A stretch of DNA of 64,000 bases from Deltaproteobacteria bacterium (GCA_019308905.1 JAFDHF010000011.1:1-64000), one strand, 5' to 3'. Positions 53,737 to 62,971 are shown, numbered from the stretch's first letter. The notes: generated from the sequence alone by a model not told the origin. Made by a program: numbers and translations.

Positions 53737-54375
53737 ATGAGGGGTGTCAACATCGGGAAGGCCGTTCTCCGGGGGATTACGGTGGGGGCTTTCGAGAACA
53801 ACGTCTATTTCCTGATCGACCCTCTGGCAGGCGAGAGTGTCATCATCGACGCGGCCGCCGAAGCAGAGAGAATCCTAGAGGCAGTGAGAGGAACCCGGGT
53901 CAAGTTTATCCTCCAGACCCACTGCCACATGGACCACGTTCTCGCCCTCAAGGAGACCAGGTCGAGGACCGGGGCTCCCGTGGGGGTTCATCCTGCCGAC
54001 CAACAAGCATTCGGTGTGAGCGCGGATATCCATCTCAAAGACGGACAGACCCTCGACCTGGGCCAAGAGACGATTAGAGTCCTGCACACCCCGGGCCATA
54101 CCCCGGGGGGGCTCTGCTTTCTCATCGGAGGCCATCTCATCTCAGGAGACACCCTCTTCAAGGGGGGACCCGGCAAGACCGCGGGTCCCGAGCAGTTCAG
54201 GCAGATCCTGGAGAGCATCACCAAGAAGATCTACTGTCTTCCCGATGAGACCGTCTGCCTTCCCGGACACGGTCCGGAGACGACCGTGGGTGAGTCAAAG
54301 AGGGAATACGAGGTCTTCGCAAGAAGGAAGAGAACCGAGCCTGTTTACGGCGACGTCGTGTGGCTAGCGTCCTGA
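53737..54375 (+). CDS. MBL-fold metallohydrolase (glyoxalase II-like)
   Basis: A 212-residue protein with the metallo-beta-lactamase metal motif THCHMDH (about residues 61-67), then HTPGHTPGGLCF, SGDTLF and LPGHGPETT. These ligate two metal ions as in glyoxalase II and related thioesterases. The start MRGVNIGKAVLRGITVGAFENNVYF is typical. It lies 33 bp after the Slp-like gene. The substrate is unknown. Confidence 0.92.
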   Translation: MRGVNIGKAVLRGITVGAFENNVYFLIDPLAGESVIIDAAAEAERILEAVRGTRVKFILQTHCHMDHVLALKETRSRTGAPVGVHPADQQAFGVSADIHLKDGQTLDLGQETIRVLHTPGHTPGGLCFLIGGHLISGDTLFKGGPGKTAGPEQFRQILESITKKIYCLPDETVCLPGHGPETTVGESKREYEVFARRKRTEPVYGDVVWLAS

Positions 54376-54535
54376 CCATGCCCGGCAGAGCCCGCAGGGG
54401 AGGAGGGAAGACCGCCCTCGGGCCCACGGGCCGAAGCCTGGATCTAGGCTAGCCCCGCAACGGCCCGGAAAGTCCGTTCCGAGAGCGGACCGGCTGCTTC
54501 CCGACGGCGAATCGATACCAACGAAAGGAGGAGCC

Positions 54536-55018
54536 ATGGAACTGAAAGTAGAGCGGCTCGAATTTCCCGAGGGGTGCAACATTATCTTGGGGCAGAGTCA
54601 TTTCATCAAGACGGTGGAAGATCTCTACGAGATCATGGTCGGGTCCGTGCCGACCGTCAAGTTCGGCCTCGCTTTCTGTGAATCCTCCGGGGATCGCCTC
54701 CTCAGGATCGAAGGCAACGACGCCGAGCTCAAGGAGGTGGCGGAGAAGAACGGCCTCAGGATCTCTGCGGGCCATACCTTCTTTCTGGTCATGAGAGAGG
54801 CCTTTCCCATCAATGTGCTCAATGCCGTGAAGATGTGCCAGGAGGTGTGTCGCATCTTCTGCGCCACGGCAAACCCTGTCGAGGTGATCGTCGCCGAAAC
54901 AGAACAGGGCAGGGGGGTTCTCGGAGTGATAGACGGTCTGTCCCTCAAGGGCGTCGAAAAAGAGGGAGACGTGGCCTGGAGAAAGAACCTGTTGAGGGAG
55001 TTCAAATATAAGCTGTAG
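54536..55018 (+). CDS. Adenosine-specific kinase family protein
   Basis: A 160-residue protein of the DUF355 family (MELKVERLEFPEG, NIILGQSHFIKTVEDLYE, FCATANPVEVIVAETEQG, GVLGVIDGLSLKGVE). An archaeal member has been described as an adenosine-specific kinase from structure, but its biochemical role is not firmly set. GGAGGAG precedes the ATG. It is free-standing; the 160 bp upstream contain nothing that I can identify. Confidence 0.9.
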   Translation: MELKVERLEFPEGCNIILGQSHFIKTVEDLYEIMVGSVPTVKFGLAFCESSGDRLLRIEGNDAELKEVAEKNGLRISAGHTFFLVMREAFPINVLNAVKMCQEVCRIFCATANPVEVIVAETEQGRGVLGVIDGLSLKGVEKEGDVAWRKNLLREFKYKL

Positions 55019-55039
55019 TCACGCTGGAATCGTTTGACC

Positions 55040-55200
55040 CTTCAAGGGGCTGGAGTCTGGAATCCTCGAATCGTTCAAGACTCTCGAATTGTTTGCGACA
55101 TTAGACCGAAATTCAAACTCCGTTGAACGAAGAGCCGGCTGAGTTCTTGAGTCTCCTGGTATTGTGCGTTTCAAAGGAATGCCGGTGATCGAACGATTCA
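55040..55200. repeat. TTCGAA-rich intergenic spacer
   Basis: The 199-bp gap between the convergent adenosine kinase and map genes is full of short, irregular units such as CTCGAATCGTTCAAGAC, CTCGAATTG, GAACGATTCAAAT and TTCAAACTC. Similar runs occur at 49275-49308 and 57842-57885. It encodes nothing. Confidence 0.4.
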
Positions 55201-55217
55201 AATGCCTGAGCGAACTC

Positions 55218-55964
55218 TCAGGGGAGGCTGAGTATCTCTGGTTCTCCATCGGTGATGGCGATTGAGTGTTCGAAATGGGCCGACCGTTTTCCGTCGGCGG
55301 TAACCACGGTCCACCCGTTGTCGAGGACCCTGACACGCCAGTCTCCGGCATTCACCATCGGCTCCAGGGCCAGCACCATGCCGGCCCTGAGGCGATCACC
55401 GGTTCCAGCCCTCCCGAAGTTCGGAATCTGAGGATCTTCGTGCATCTGCCTTCCGATCCCGTGACCGGTGAAATCCCTGACCACGGAAAAACCATTGGCC
55501 TCCACATGGGACTGAATGGCATGGGAGATATCAAAGAGGCGATTCCCCTCTCTGGCCTGCTCGATCCCCTTCATAAGGGCAGTCTCTGTAACCTCCAGCA
55601 GCCGATTCGATTCCGGGTCAACCGTACCCACCGGGAAGGTGATGGCCGCATCCCCCACATACCCCCTGTAAATCACCCCGAGATCGAGACTCACAATATC
55701 CCCCTCTTCAAAGACGCGCGAATCGGGGATTCCGTGTACCACCTGCTCATTGACAGAGACACAGATGTTTGCGGGATATCCCCGATAGCCCTTGAATGCA
55801 GGGACCCCTCCCATCCCGTGGATCATCCTCTCGGCTATGCGGTCCAGATCGGTTCCCGTCCTGCCCGGGCTTGTGATCTCTTTGAGATGCCGGAGAACCC
55901 GTGCGACGATCCGGTTGCTCTTCCGGAGAATCGCAATCTCATCCCTCGATTTGATCTGTATCAT
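55218..55964 (-). CDS. map: Methionine aminopeptidase, type I
   Basis: A 248-residue MetAP. The five metal ligands are Asp94, Asp105, His168, Glu201 and Glu232 (DLGVIYRGYVGDAAITF, GHGIGR, LALEPMV, HFEHSIAIT). It removes the initiator Met from new proteins. The ATG at 55964 has AAGGACGG upstream. It lies alone on the minus strand, convergent with the adenosine kinase gene and divergent from purB. Confidence 0.96.
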   Translation of the reverse strand: MIQIKSRDEIAILRKSNRIVARVLRHLKEITSPGRTGTDLDRIAERMIHGMGGVPAFKGYRGYPANICVSVNEQVVHGIPDSRVFEEGDIVSLDLGVIYRGYVGDAAITFPVGTVDPESNRLLEVTETALMKGIEQAREGNRLFDISHAIQSHVEANGFSVVRDFTGHGIGRQMHEDPQIPNFGRAGTGDRLRAGMVLALEPMVNAGDWRVRVLDNGWTVVTADGKRSAHFEHSIAITDGEPEILSLP

Positions 55965-56116
55965 GAGAAACCGTCCTTGAATCTTTGAGAAAACCATCCA
56001 AAAAATATCCTTTCGCCCGCTCCTTTTCAAGAGGAGGCCAAGCACGAATGGGCACGACGGAGTCCCCAACCCCCTTCGGGGCGGGGGAACGCTTTTCGAC
56101 GGCGGCTTCTCTCCGG

Positions 56117-56313
56117 CTGGAAAACACCTCATCCCTTAGCTCTCGAGCTGACCCCTTCGGATTTCTCGGTCGGGGAATCCTTGCCCCTTCCCCACGCACA
56201 CGAATCACGAACACGACCTCTCCCCTTGCCGCTCGATCTCGATGGGTGCCCCACCGCTTCCGCAATGCTCGTCGGGGCCAAGGCTATTCCCCAAAAGACA
56301 CGGAACTCGTCGT
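56117..56313 (+). repeat. Intergenic repeat copy E
   Basis: About 197 bp. It shares with copies A and C the blocks GGGGAATCCTTGCCCCTTCC, CACGCACACGA and CACGAACACGA, TCTCCCCTTGCCGCTC, and GATGGGTGCCCCACCGCTTC. It ends with a degenerate terminus near CCAAAAGACACGGAACTC. It lies in the 470-bp gap between the divergent map and purB genes, directly before the purB promoter. Confidence 0.65.
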
Positions 56314-56324
56314 TTCTTTCCCAT

Positions 56325-56352
56325 TGACTTTCAGCAGGGGACCGATACAATA
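56325..56352 (+). promoter_or_regulatory. Sigma-70 promoter of purB
   Basis: TTGACT (56325-56330) and TACAAT (56347-56352) with a 16-bp spacer, about 80 bp before the purB start. Confidence 0.72.
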
Positions 56353-56434
56353 CCTGTGCCGCTTCCGGCCAACGTTTGTTCCCACCAGGGAGGGAACGTC
56401 TCCGGGCAAATCCAGAAACACAGGGGAAGGGACA

Positions 56435-57733
56435 ATGATTTCAAGGTATACTCGAGACAGGATGGGCCGGATCTGGACCGACCAGAACCGCCTGGACAAG
56501 TGGCTCCAGATAGAGGTCCTGGCCTGCGAGGCTCTGGCGGAAACAGGCGAGATTCCCCGGCAGGCAGCCCAACAGATAAGAGAAAAGGCCGGCTTTGATG
56601 TCGGCCGGGTTCAAGAGATCGAAAAGACCACAAAACACGATGTGGTCGCCTTTGTGACCTGTGTGGGAGAATCTCTGGGAAAGCTTTCCCGCTATCTCCA
56701 CCTCGGCCTCACCTCCTCGGATGTGCTCGACACCTCGATGGCCCTGCTGCTGAGGGACTCGGCCTCCATCATCATCGAGGATATCGATCAACTGCTCGCC
56801 GTCATCCGAAGGAGGGCCTTTGAACACAAGGAGACGGCCATGATAGGCAGGTCCCATGGAATCCATGCGGAACCAATCACCTTTGGTCTCAAAATGGCTC
56901 TCTGGCACGAGGAGATGAAAAGGAACCTGGACCGAATCAAGAGGGCCAGGGACGTCATCAGTGTGGGAAAACTTTCGGGCGCAGTCGGAACCTATGCAAA
57001 TCTCTCTCCCTTTGTGGAACAGTACGTCTGCCGGAAACTAGGCCTCGAGCCGGCTCCCATCTCGACCCAGGTGATTCAGAGAGACCGCTATGCGGAGTAC
57101 TTTACGACCCTGGCCATCATCGCCGCCTCTATCGAGAAGTTCGCCGTAGAGATACGGCACCTCCAGCGCACCGAGGTGCTCGAGGTCGAAGAGTTCTTCT
57201 CCAAAGGCCAGAAGGGCTCATCGGCGATGCCCCATAAGAGAAACCCCGTTCTGTCGGAAAACCTCACCGGCCTGGCAAGACTCGTCCGGGCCAATGCCGT
57301 TGCAGCCATGGAGAACGTGGCCTTGTGGCACGAGCGTGATATCAGCCATTCTTCAGTGGAAAGGGTCATCGCCCCTGATTCGAACATCCTTGTCGATTTC
57401 ATGCTCGGCCGCCTGACGAGTGTAATCGAGAACCTCGTCATCTACCCTGAAAACATGGCCGCCAACCTCGGAAAAACCAGAGGGCTGATCTTTTCTGAAA
57501 GAATCATGCTGGAACTGATGCGCCACGGCCTGAGCCGGGATCGGGCCTATGGTTTGGTTCAGAGGAATGCCATGCGTGTCTGGGAAGAGGGCGGGGATTT
57601 CAAGGAAAAAATCCTGAAAGATCCTGAAATTCGAGAGGTTCTCACCCCCGAGATTATCGATACCGCCTTTGATCTGAAACACCACCTCCGTCATCTGGAC
57701 ACTATTTTCAGGCGGGTCTTCGGAAAAGACTAG
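56435..57733 (+). CDS. purB: Adenylosuccinate lyase
   Basis: A 432-residue lyase of the fumarase/aspartase superfamily. The signature GSSAMPHKRNP (in FFSKGQKGSSAMPHKRNP) holds the flexible catalytic loop. TKHDVVAFV, HLGLTSSDVLDT and GRSHGIHAEP mark the other active-site regions. It acts twice in purine synthesis, on SAICAR and on adenylosuccinate. The ATG at 56435 has GGGGAAGGG upstream. It is a single gene with its own promoter. Confidence 0.97.
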   Translation: MISRYTRDRMGRIWTDQNRLDKWLQIEVLACEALAETGEIPRQAAQQIREKAGFDVGRVQEIEKTTKHDVVAFVTCVGESLGKLSRYLHLGLTSSDVLDTSMALLLRDSASIIIEDIDQLLAVIRRRAFEHKETAMIGRSHGIHAEPITFGLKMALWHEEMKRNLDRIKRARDVISVGKLSGAVGTYANLSPFVEQYVCRKLGLEPAPISTQVIQRDRYAEYFTTLAIIAASIEKFAVEIRHLQRTEVLEVEEFFSKGQKGSSAMPHKRNPVLSENLTGLARLVRANAVAAMENVALWHERDISHSSVERVIAPDSNILVDFMLGRLTSVIENLVIYPENMAANLGKTRGLIFSERIMLELMRHGLSRDRAYGLVQRNAMRVWEEGGDFKEKILKDPEIREVLTPEIIDTAFDLKHHLRHLDTIFRRVFGKD

Positions 57734-58050
57734 AATCGTCCGAGGTGCTCGATCGCTACGCTCCTTCGATCACCGGCTTTCCTTCGGGGTCCCGGAGAGC
57801 GTGGTGCGGGGACACTCCCCCATGGGGGAGCTCCCTCATGGTTTAACGATTCCAACGATTCGAAGGGCTCGAACATTTCGAACGTTTTACCCCAGAGGCG
57901 GGTGGTCTTGATTCTGGGCTTCTTCTAGGATAGAGTTTCGCTATAGGGTATCGCCTTGCGGTCCCGTAGGGCAGGCATCCGGACCCGGTGGATCGTCGAT
58001 TCACCGGGGCGCCCGAGCGACAAAACGTCTGATCAAGGAGGAAGAACACT
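57734..58050. other. Intergenic region with a perfect palindrome and TTCGAA-rich run
   Basis: This 317-bp gap holds a perfect 16-bp palindrome CTCCCCCATGGGGGAG (57815-57830), a run of CGATTCGAAGG/TCGAAC units (57845-57885), and a possible promoter for the next gene (57908-57936). No coding potential was seen. Confidence 0.5.
57908..57936 (+). promoter_or_regulatory. Possible sigma-70 promoter of the small membrane protein gene
   Basis: TTGATT (57908-57913) and TAGAGT (57931-57936) with a 17-bp spacer, about 115 bp before the start codon at 58051. Confidence 0.45.
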
Positions 58051-58392
58051 ATGGTATATCTCAGTCTGGTCCTGGCGGTGATTGCACTTGCAATTGCCAT
58101 TCTTGCCTACCAGAAGGCGGGCGGCATGGTCGACCTGAAGAAACAGATCGAACAGATCGCCTCATCAACCGAGCTCAAGAAGTCGGTTGAATCTCTCACG
58201 TCGGCAACCGATACCCTGAGGGAAAAGACAGCCGAGGCGATCGAAAAACTCGAGACGGCGATCAGGGGGGCTGCAGGGAGCAAGCCGGAGGAGAAAAAGC
58301 CGCCGAAAAGGGCCACACCGAGAAGACGGGCTCCGAGGGCAAAGCCCAAGACCGAGGCAGAGGCGACAGAGAAGACAGGAGAGCCGTCCTAA
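58051..58392 (+). CDS. Small membrane-anchored protein with Lys/Pro-rich tail
   Basis: 113 residues. One N-terminal helix (YLSLVLAVIALAIAILAY) is followed by an amphipathic coiled-coil stretch (VDLKKQIEQIASSTELKKSVE to about residue 75) and a Lys/Pro/Arg/Ala-rich tail. GGAGGAAG precedes the ATG. I do not recognise the family. The form suggests an inner-membrane anchor with a cytoplasmic helical arm and a basic tail that could bind acidic partners. It is followed by the LapA-like gene. Confidence 0.75.
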   Translation: MVYLSLVLAVIALAIAILAYQKAGGMVDLKKQIEQIASSTELKKSVESLTSATDTLREKTAEAIEKLETAIRGAAGSKPEEKKPPKRATPRRRAPRAKPKTEAEATEKTGEPS

Positions 58393-58530
58393 GCAAGCAC
58401 CCAACTCTCAAACCGGGGCCGGAAGGTTCGAAGCTTTCCCCAGGCGGCCGCCTTTACAGCGGGAATTCCTCCCGCGAGTCACACCAGCGGCTAGGAGGTA
58501 CGCTCAAGAGCCCACGGAGGTGATGCGGCA

Positions 58531-58962
58531 ATGATTTATGTAAAGGCCTTGCTCCTTATCGCGCTTTTGTTTCTCGCCATTACATTCGGTATTCAAAACT
58601 CCGAAGCGGTGGTCCTCCGCTACTATTTCGGCCTTGCATCGGTCCCCGTCCCACTCTACCTGGTCATCTATGTTGCGATCATCCTGGGAATTCTCGGGGG
58701 ACTCGCGATCGATCTTTACTCTCGCATCACACTCAGGTCGAGGCTCAAGAAGCTGGAAAAGGCGAACGCGTCCCTCCGGCAAGACCTCGAAAAACTGGAA
58801 TCCGAGGCGGCAGGCGGGGCGGGCAGCGAGCTGCAGCCCAGGCCCGCCGAAGTCGAGACCGGCCCCGTCGAGGCCCTGCCGTCCAGTACCGAGTCGCAAC
58901 CGGAGAACCAGCCAGAATCCTCCAAGGATTCAAAGGCCCTGGAATCCGGCAAGGACCGGTAG
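58531..58962 (+). CDS. LapA-domain (DUF1049) membrane protein
   Basis: 143 residues. Two helices (ALLLIALLFLAITFGIQNS and LYLVIYVAIILGILGGLAI) flank the short loop EAVVLRYYFG, the usual LapA/YciS arrangement. A coiled coil and an acidic, Ser/Pro/Glu-rich tail follow. LapA proteins act with LapB in envelope homeostasis in enteric bacteria. A GGAGG lies just upstream. Downstream comes pepA. Confidence 0.85.
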   Translation: MIYVKALLLIALLFLAITFGIQNSEAVVLRYYFGLASVPVPLYLVIYVAIILGILGGLAIDLYSRITLRSRLKKLEKANASLRQDLEKLESEAAGGAGSELQPRPAEVETGPVEALPSSTESQPENQPESSKDSKALESGKDR

Positions 58963-59109
58963 AGGAGCAGATTCCCGCCAACCGGCGGGAGGAGTCTCCA
59001 AGATCAAGAAACCAACTGTTGGAGTTTCTTCGGCTTTCAATCGAGGATTCTTCCATGGGGCCGACTTGACGGTTCGTTGTCTCTTTGACATGAGAGGATC
59101 TGTGGAAAG

Positions 59110-60648
59110 ATGAAAATCGAGGTTCGAGATTCAAAGGTGGAAGAGTTCAAGACCGAGGCACTCCTCCTCTACCACTTCAAAGGAGAAAAAACCCTCGTCG
59201 ATAAGACAGAGAGGATGGATCTGGCCAGCCGAGGATTGATCAGAGAGGTCCTCAGGAGCGGCGATTTCAGGGCGGAACTGTACCAGTCCTCCCTCATATA
59301 CACCCACGGGAGCGGCCCGGCCAAGCGGATTCTCCTTGTGGGGCTCGGGAGAAAGAGGGAGTTCACCATCGACCGCTGGCGCGGGGCCGCCGCGAAGGGG
59401 GCTCAGATCGTCAGGGATCTCGGTGTGAAGGAGTTCGCCACGCCTCTGGTCGAGGGGGCTCTGGAGAGGGTGCCCCTCGATATGCTGGCCCAGGCCCTTG
59501 TCGAGGGGGTGGGGCTCGGCCTTTACGATTTCAGTGAGCTGAAGACGGAGAAGCGCAAGAAACCCCATAGAGTCGAGAAGATGAGTATCCTCGAGCCGGA
59601 CACGGCCCGGGCAGCGGCTGTGCACCAGGGAACCCGAATCGGCGATCTGGTGGTTCAGGGCGTTACCCTCGCCCGCGACCTGGTCTCCCGTCCGGGTAAC
59701 CTGCAAACGCCTTCGATGATGGCGGGGATTGCCGAGACCATCGCACATGAGTCCGGTTTGGCCTACCGCGTTCTCGATGAGGATGATGCCAAAAGGGAGG
59801 GGATGGGGGCCTTTCTCGCCGTGGCCGGCGGGAGTGATGAACCGGCCAAATTCATAGTTCTCGATCATAGGGGGAGCGACAACCCCCCTGTGACGATCGC
59901 CCTGGTGGGTAAAGGAGTCACCTTCGACAGCGGTGGAATCTCCATCAAACCCTCTGACAAGATGGAGAGGATGAAGAACGACATGGGAGGAGGCGCCACC
60001 GTGCTCGCCGCCATGCAGGTGGTTGGAAAACTCGGACTCCCTCTCAGGGTGGTGGGAATCGTCCCCTGCACGGAGAATCTCCCGAGCGGCAAGGCCTACA
60101 AACCTGGAGACGTAGTCACCACCCTCTCGGGCCAGACCATCGAGGTCATCAGTACCGATGCAGAAGGAAGGCTCATCCTAGCCGACGGGCTGACCTATGC
60201 CCTCCGCTACAAACCCGATGCCATTATCGATCTGGCCACCCTCACCGGAGCATGCGTAATAGCCCTAGGGGACCGCGTTGCGGGTATGATCGGAAACAAC
60301 GACAGGCTCAAGGCGAGGATCAAGAGATCGGCCGAGATCACCGGGGAAAAGGTCTGGGAGCTCCCCCTCTGGGAAGAATACCAGGAACAGATCAAGAGCG
60401 ACTGCGCGGACATGAGAAACGTGGGAGGCCGTGCCGGAGGCACCATTACCGGAGCAGCCCTCCTCAGCCGCTTCGTCCGTAAGACCCCCTGGGTCCACCT
60501 GGATATCGCCGGACCCGTATGGACAGAAAAGAACCTCCCTTATACGCCTAAAGGGGCAACAGGGGTGGGGGTCCGCCTGCTCGTCCAGCTTCTCCGTGAC
60601 TGGACCCACCGGAGCTCGGCCGCCCCTCACCGCTCAAGAAAATCATAG
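59110..60648 (+). CDS. pepA: Leucyl aminopeptidase (M17)
   Basis: A 512-residue enzyme. The metal and active-site motifs are VGKGVTFDSGGISIKP, MKNDMGGGATVLAAM and STDAEGRLILADGLTYA; the usual Asn of NTDAEGR is Ser. It removes N-terminal residues from peptides as a hexamer with two metal ions. The N-terminal domain (residues about 1-170) is the usual M17 regulatory part. It is well preserved in length. The DUF1844 gene is convergent downstream after a 225-bp gap with no recognised feature. Confidence 0.95.
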   Translation: MKIEVRDSKVEEFKTEALLLYHFKGEKTLVDKTERMDLASRGLIREVLRSGDFRAELYQSSLIYTHGSGPAKRILLVGLGRKREFTIDRWRGAAAKGAQIVRDLGVKEFATPLVEGALERVPLDMLAQALVEGVGLGLYDFSELKTEKRKKPHRVEKMSILEPDTARAAAVHQGTRIGDLVVQGVTLARDLVSRPGNLQTPSMMAGIAETIAHESGLAYRVLDEDDAKREGMGAFLAVAGGSDEPAKFIVLDHRGSDNPPVTIALVGKGVTFDSGGISIKPSDKMERMKNDMGGGATVLAAMQVVGKLGLPLRVVGIVPCTENLPSGKAYKPGDVVTTLSGQTIEVISTDAEGRLILADGLTYALRYKPDAIIDLATLTGACVIALGDRVAGMIGNNDRLKARIKRSAEITGEKVWELPLWEEYQEQIKSDCADMRNVGGRAGGTITGAALLSRFVRKTPWVHLDIAGPVWTEKNLPYTPKGATGVGVRLLVQLLRDWTHRSSAAPHRSRKS

Positions 60649-60873
60649 GTTCCCAGCCAAGGGGAGTCTGCTCCGAGGTGAAACCCACCTCCACTGCGGA
60701 GCGAAGGATCCGGATCCTGTTCTCTCGCGATGAAGGCGGACTCCCCGAGGCCGGCCGCAACTGCTTGGAGAAACACCCCCTGCGAGTCCCGAAAGTCTCA
60801 TTCCAAGAATCGAGACACGATAACGAATCAAGAGACCGTGAGGCATGCCCTTCGAAAGGCATAGGATCATTCC

Positions 60874-61305
60874 TTACTGCTTGGCTTTGACAAAACGCAT
60901 CCTCAAGTCGTAGAGGATATTTCGGATCAAGGTCTCCTCGTCGGAGGTGAGATTCCCCTTTGTCTTCTCCTGGAGAATCCCCAAGATATCGATGGTCTGC
61001 TTGGCCATGGGGAGATTCTTGTTGGGCTTGCTGGTAACCGGATCGGGGATCTCTCCCAGGTGGATCAGGGCCGAAGTGCTCAGGGAGAAAATGAAATTCG
61101 AGAAGTTGATCTCCGGAAGAGGAGCTTCCTCCCTACCCTTTGCCTCAGTTCTCTGATCTTCCCCCGGCTTTTCGGCCTCCGCCGCTGCTCCGGGCTCCCC
61201 GCCCTTCCCTTCGGCCTTCTCTTCTTTCCGTTCCTCGGTTTTTCCCGCGGCGAAATGCCGCTTGTCCCTTACGGCAAATCCTCTGTCTTTCTCCTCATCC
61301 GCCAT
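60874..61305 (-). CDS. DUF1844-family protein
   Basis: 143 residues from an ATG at 61305, chosen because GGAGG lies six bases upstream. The N-terminal half is charged and Ala/Glu/Lys-rich, probably disordered. The C-terminal half is the conserved domain: INFSNFIFSLSTSALIHLGEIP, NLPMAKQTIDILGILQEKTKGNL and NILYDLRMRFV. The function is unknown. It lies downstream of the DegP-like gene by 28 bp on the same strand. Confidence 0.92.
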   Translation of the reverse strand: MADEEKDRGFAVRDKRHFAAGKTEERKEEKAEGKGGEPGAAAEAEKPGEDQRTEAKGREEAPLPEINFSNFIFSLSTSALIHLGEIPDPVTSKPNKNLPMAKQTIDILGILQEKTKGNLTSDEETLIRNILYDLRMRFVKAKQ

Positions 61306-61333
61306 GTTTTCCTCCATACGACCAGATTCACGG

Positions 61334-62767
61334 CTATCCTCCCCAGATATCCACGGTGACGTAGCTGGCCCAACGTCCCCTCTGGATCTGGAAAAGGACG
61401 CTCCTGCTCATCTCGATAACGCTCATCGCCCTCTTGAACTGGTCGAGATCATCGATCCTTTGATCGGCCACCTGGCGGATCACGTCGCCAGGCTGGACAC
61501 CTATCCTCCCAAGGATCCTGCTCCGGTCGACTGATGTCACAACCACACCGGAGCGCACGTAGAGATCGTACCTGCGGATCATTTTATCATCGATACCGGC
61601 GACTTCAATACCCAGAACAGAACGGGCCAGTCGGAGCCCGTACGCCGCCGGAAAATCCACCCCCAAAAGGGTGATGCGTATCCTCTGTCCACCCCGGAAG
61701 ACCTGAAAATCGATCTCATCACCCGAGGTGAACTGCCTGACGGCGTGGTAGTAGTCCTCCATGCAAGAAACCTCGATTCCACCCACCCGCTCTATGATGT
61801 CTCCCCTCCGGAGCCCTCCCTTCCGGCCGGGACCGCCGGAGACCACCCGGGTCACCACTACTCCCCCCTTCCCCTTGTAATGGAAATGCTCGACCAGGGA
61901 CGGATCGAGCTCCTGGATCTGAATCCCGATCCAAGCCGGATGAACCTCTCCATAGGCGATCAGGTCGTCGACGATTCTTTTCACCCGGTCGACAGGTATG
62001 GCAAATCCGATACCCTGAGCTCCACGGTATATGGCCGTATTGATCCCGATCAGCTCCCCCATGATGTTGAGAAGGGGGCCGCCGCTGTTGCCGGGATTTA
62101 TGGACGCATCGGTCTGTATGAAGTCGCGGTAGACCCTGTCTCCTGACCTGAAAGAGCGGTGGAGGGAACTGACCACCCCGGCAGTAACGGTGTGGCTGAG
62201 GCCGAAGGGGTTCCCGATGGCGATGACCGTCTCGCCGATCATGAGATCCCTCGACGTGCCCATCGCAATGGTCGGAAACGGTCCCCTTCCGGCAATCCTG
62301 ATCACGGCCAGGTCGGATTCGGGGTCAGAACCGACCAGCCTTCCCTCGAACTCCCTCCCATCGAGGAGTGTGACCTTTATCCTCTCGGCCCTCAGGATCA
62401 CGTGTTCATTTGTCAGGATCGTTCCATCGGGCCGGATGATTACGCCGGAACCCAGACTCGAGTAGGATCTCGAAGGAGACTCGAAAAAATCCCGGAAAAA
62501 CTCGTCAAAGAGGGTACCGCCACCGAACTCGTAGAAGGGATTCGTCCCTCCCCCTGAAACCACTCGGGTGCTTATATTGACAACGGCCGGGCCGGCAGCC
62601 TCGGCAACACGGACCACGACGTTCCGCCTCGAGATTCCCTCCACCCCGCCCTCTGCCGTCTCCGTCCACGGCGGAACGAAAGGAACCAGGAAAAGAAAGA
62701 CCAGCAACCACCCGAAACAAGGGTATGCACGGCTGATCGCTCTGCCACCCCGAAGAATCCGGCTCAT
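61334..62767 (-). CDS. Do/DegP-type periplasmic serine protease (HtrA family)
   Basis: A 477-residue protease. An N-terminal helix (CFGWLLVFLFLVPFVPPW) directs export. The catalytic triad is His in TNEHVILR, Asp in SDLAVIRIAG and Ser in NPGNSGGPLLN. Two PDZ domains follow, the first near GKGGVVVTRVVSGGPGRKGGL and the second near IRQVADQRIDDLDQFKRAM. It degrades or refolds damaged envelope proteins. The ATG at 62767 has GAGGGGTGA upstream. Confidence 0.95.
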   Translation of the reverse strand: MSRILRGGRAISRAYPCFGWLLVFLFLVPFVPPWTETAEGGVEGISRRNVVVRVAEAAGPAVVNISTRVVSGGGTNPFYEFGGGTLFDEFFRDFFESPSRSYSSLGSGVIIRPDGTILTNEHVILRAERIKVTLLDGREFEGRLVGSDPESDLAVIRIAGRGPFPTIAMGTSRDLMIGETVIAIGNPFGLSHTVTAGVVSSLHRSFRSGDRVYRDFIQTDASINPGNSGGPLLNIMGELIGINTAIYRGAQGIGFAIPVDRVKRIVDDLIAYGEVHPAWIGIQIQELDPSLVEHFHYKGKGGVVVTRVVSGGPGRKGGLRRGDIIERVGGIEVSCMEDYYHAVRQFTSGDEIDFQVFRGGQRIRITLLGVDFPAAYGLRLARSVLGIEVAGIDDKMIRRYDLYVRSGVVVTSVDRSRILGRIGVQPGDVIRQVADQRIDDLDQFKRAMSVIEMSRSVLFQIQRGRWASYVTVDIWGG

Positions 62768-62935
62768 GACTTCACCCCTCCTCACAGGGGACGAAAAGGG
62801 AAACCCGCGAAAAATAATACCATCTATCTCCCCGGCCAGGCAACGTCCCCTGAACCGAGCAGGGACTCGATCCTCCTGCTCGCGGCTTGCAGGAACGTTT
62901 GACCCGCAGATGCCGAGACCCGAGGACAAAAATTA

Positions 62936-62965
62936 TTGACAAAGATTCAAAAGAAGGAATAGACT
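62936..62965 (+). promoter_or_regulatory. Sigma-70 promoter of the aminotransferase gene
   Basis: TTGACA (62936-62941) and TAGACT (62960-62965) with an 18-bp spacer, giving a leader of about 155 nt. Confidence 0.55.
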
Positions 62966-62971
62966 GTGTTT

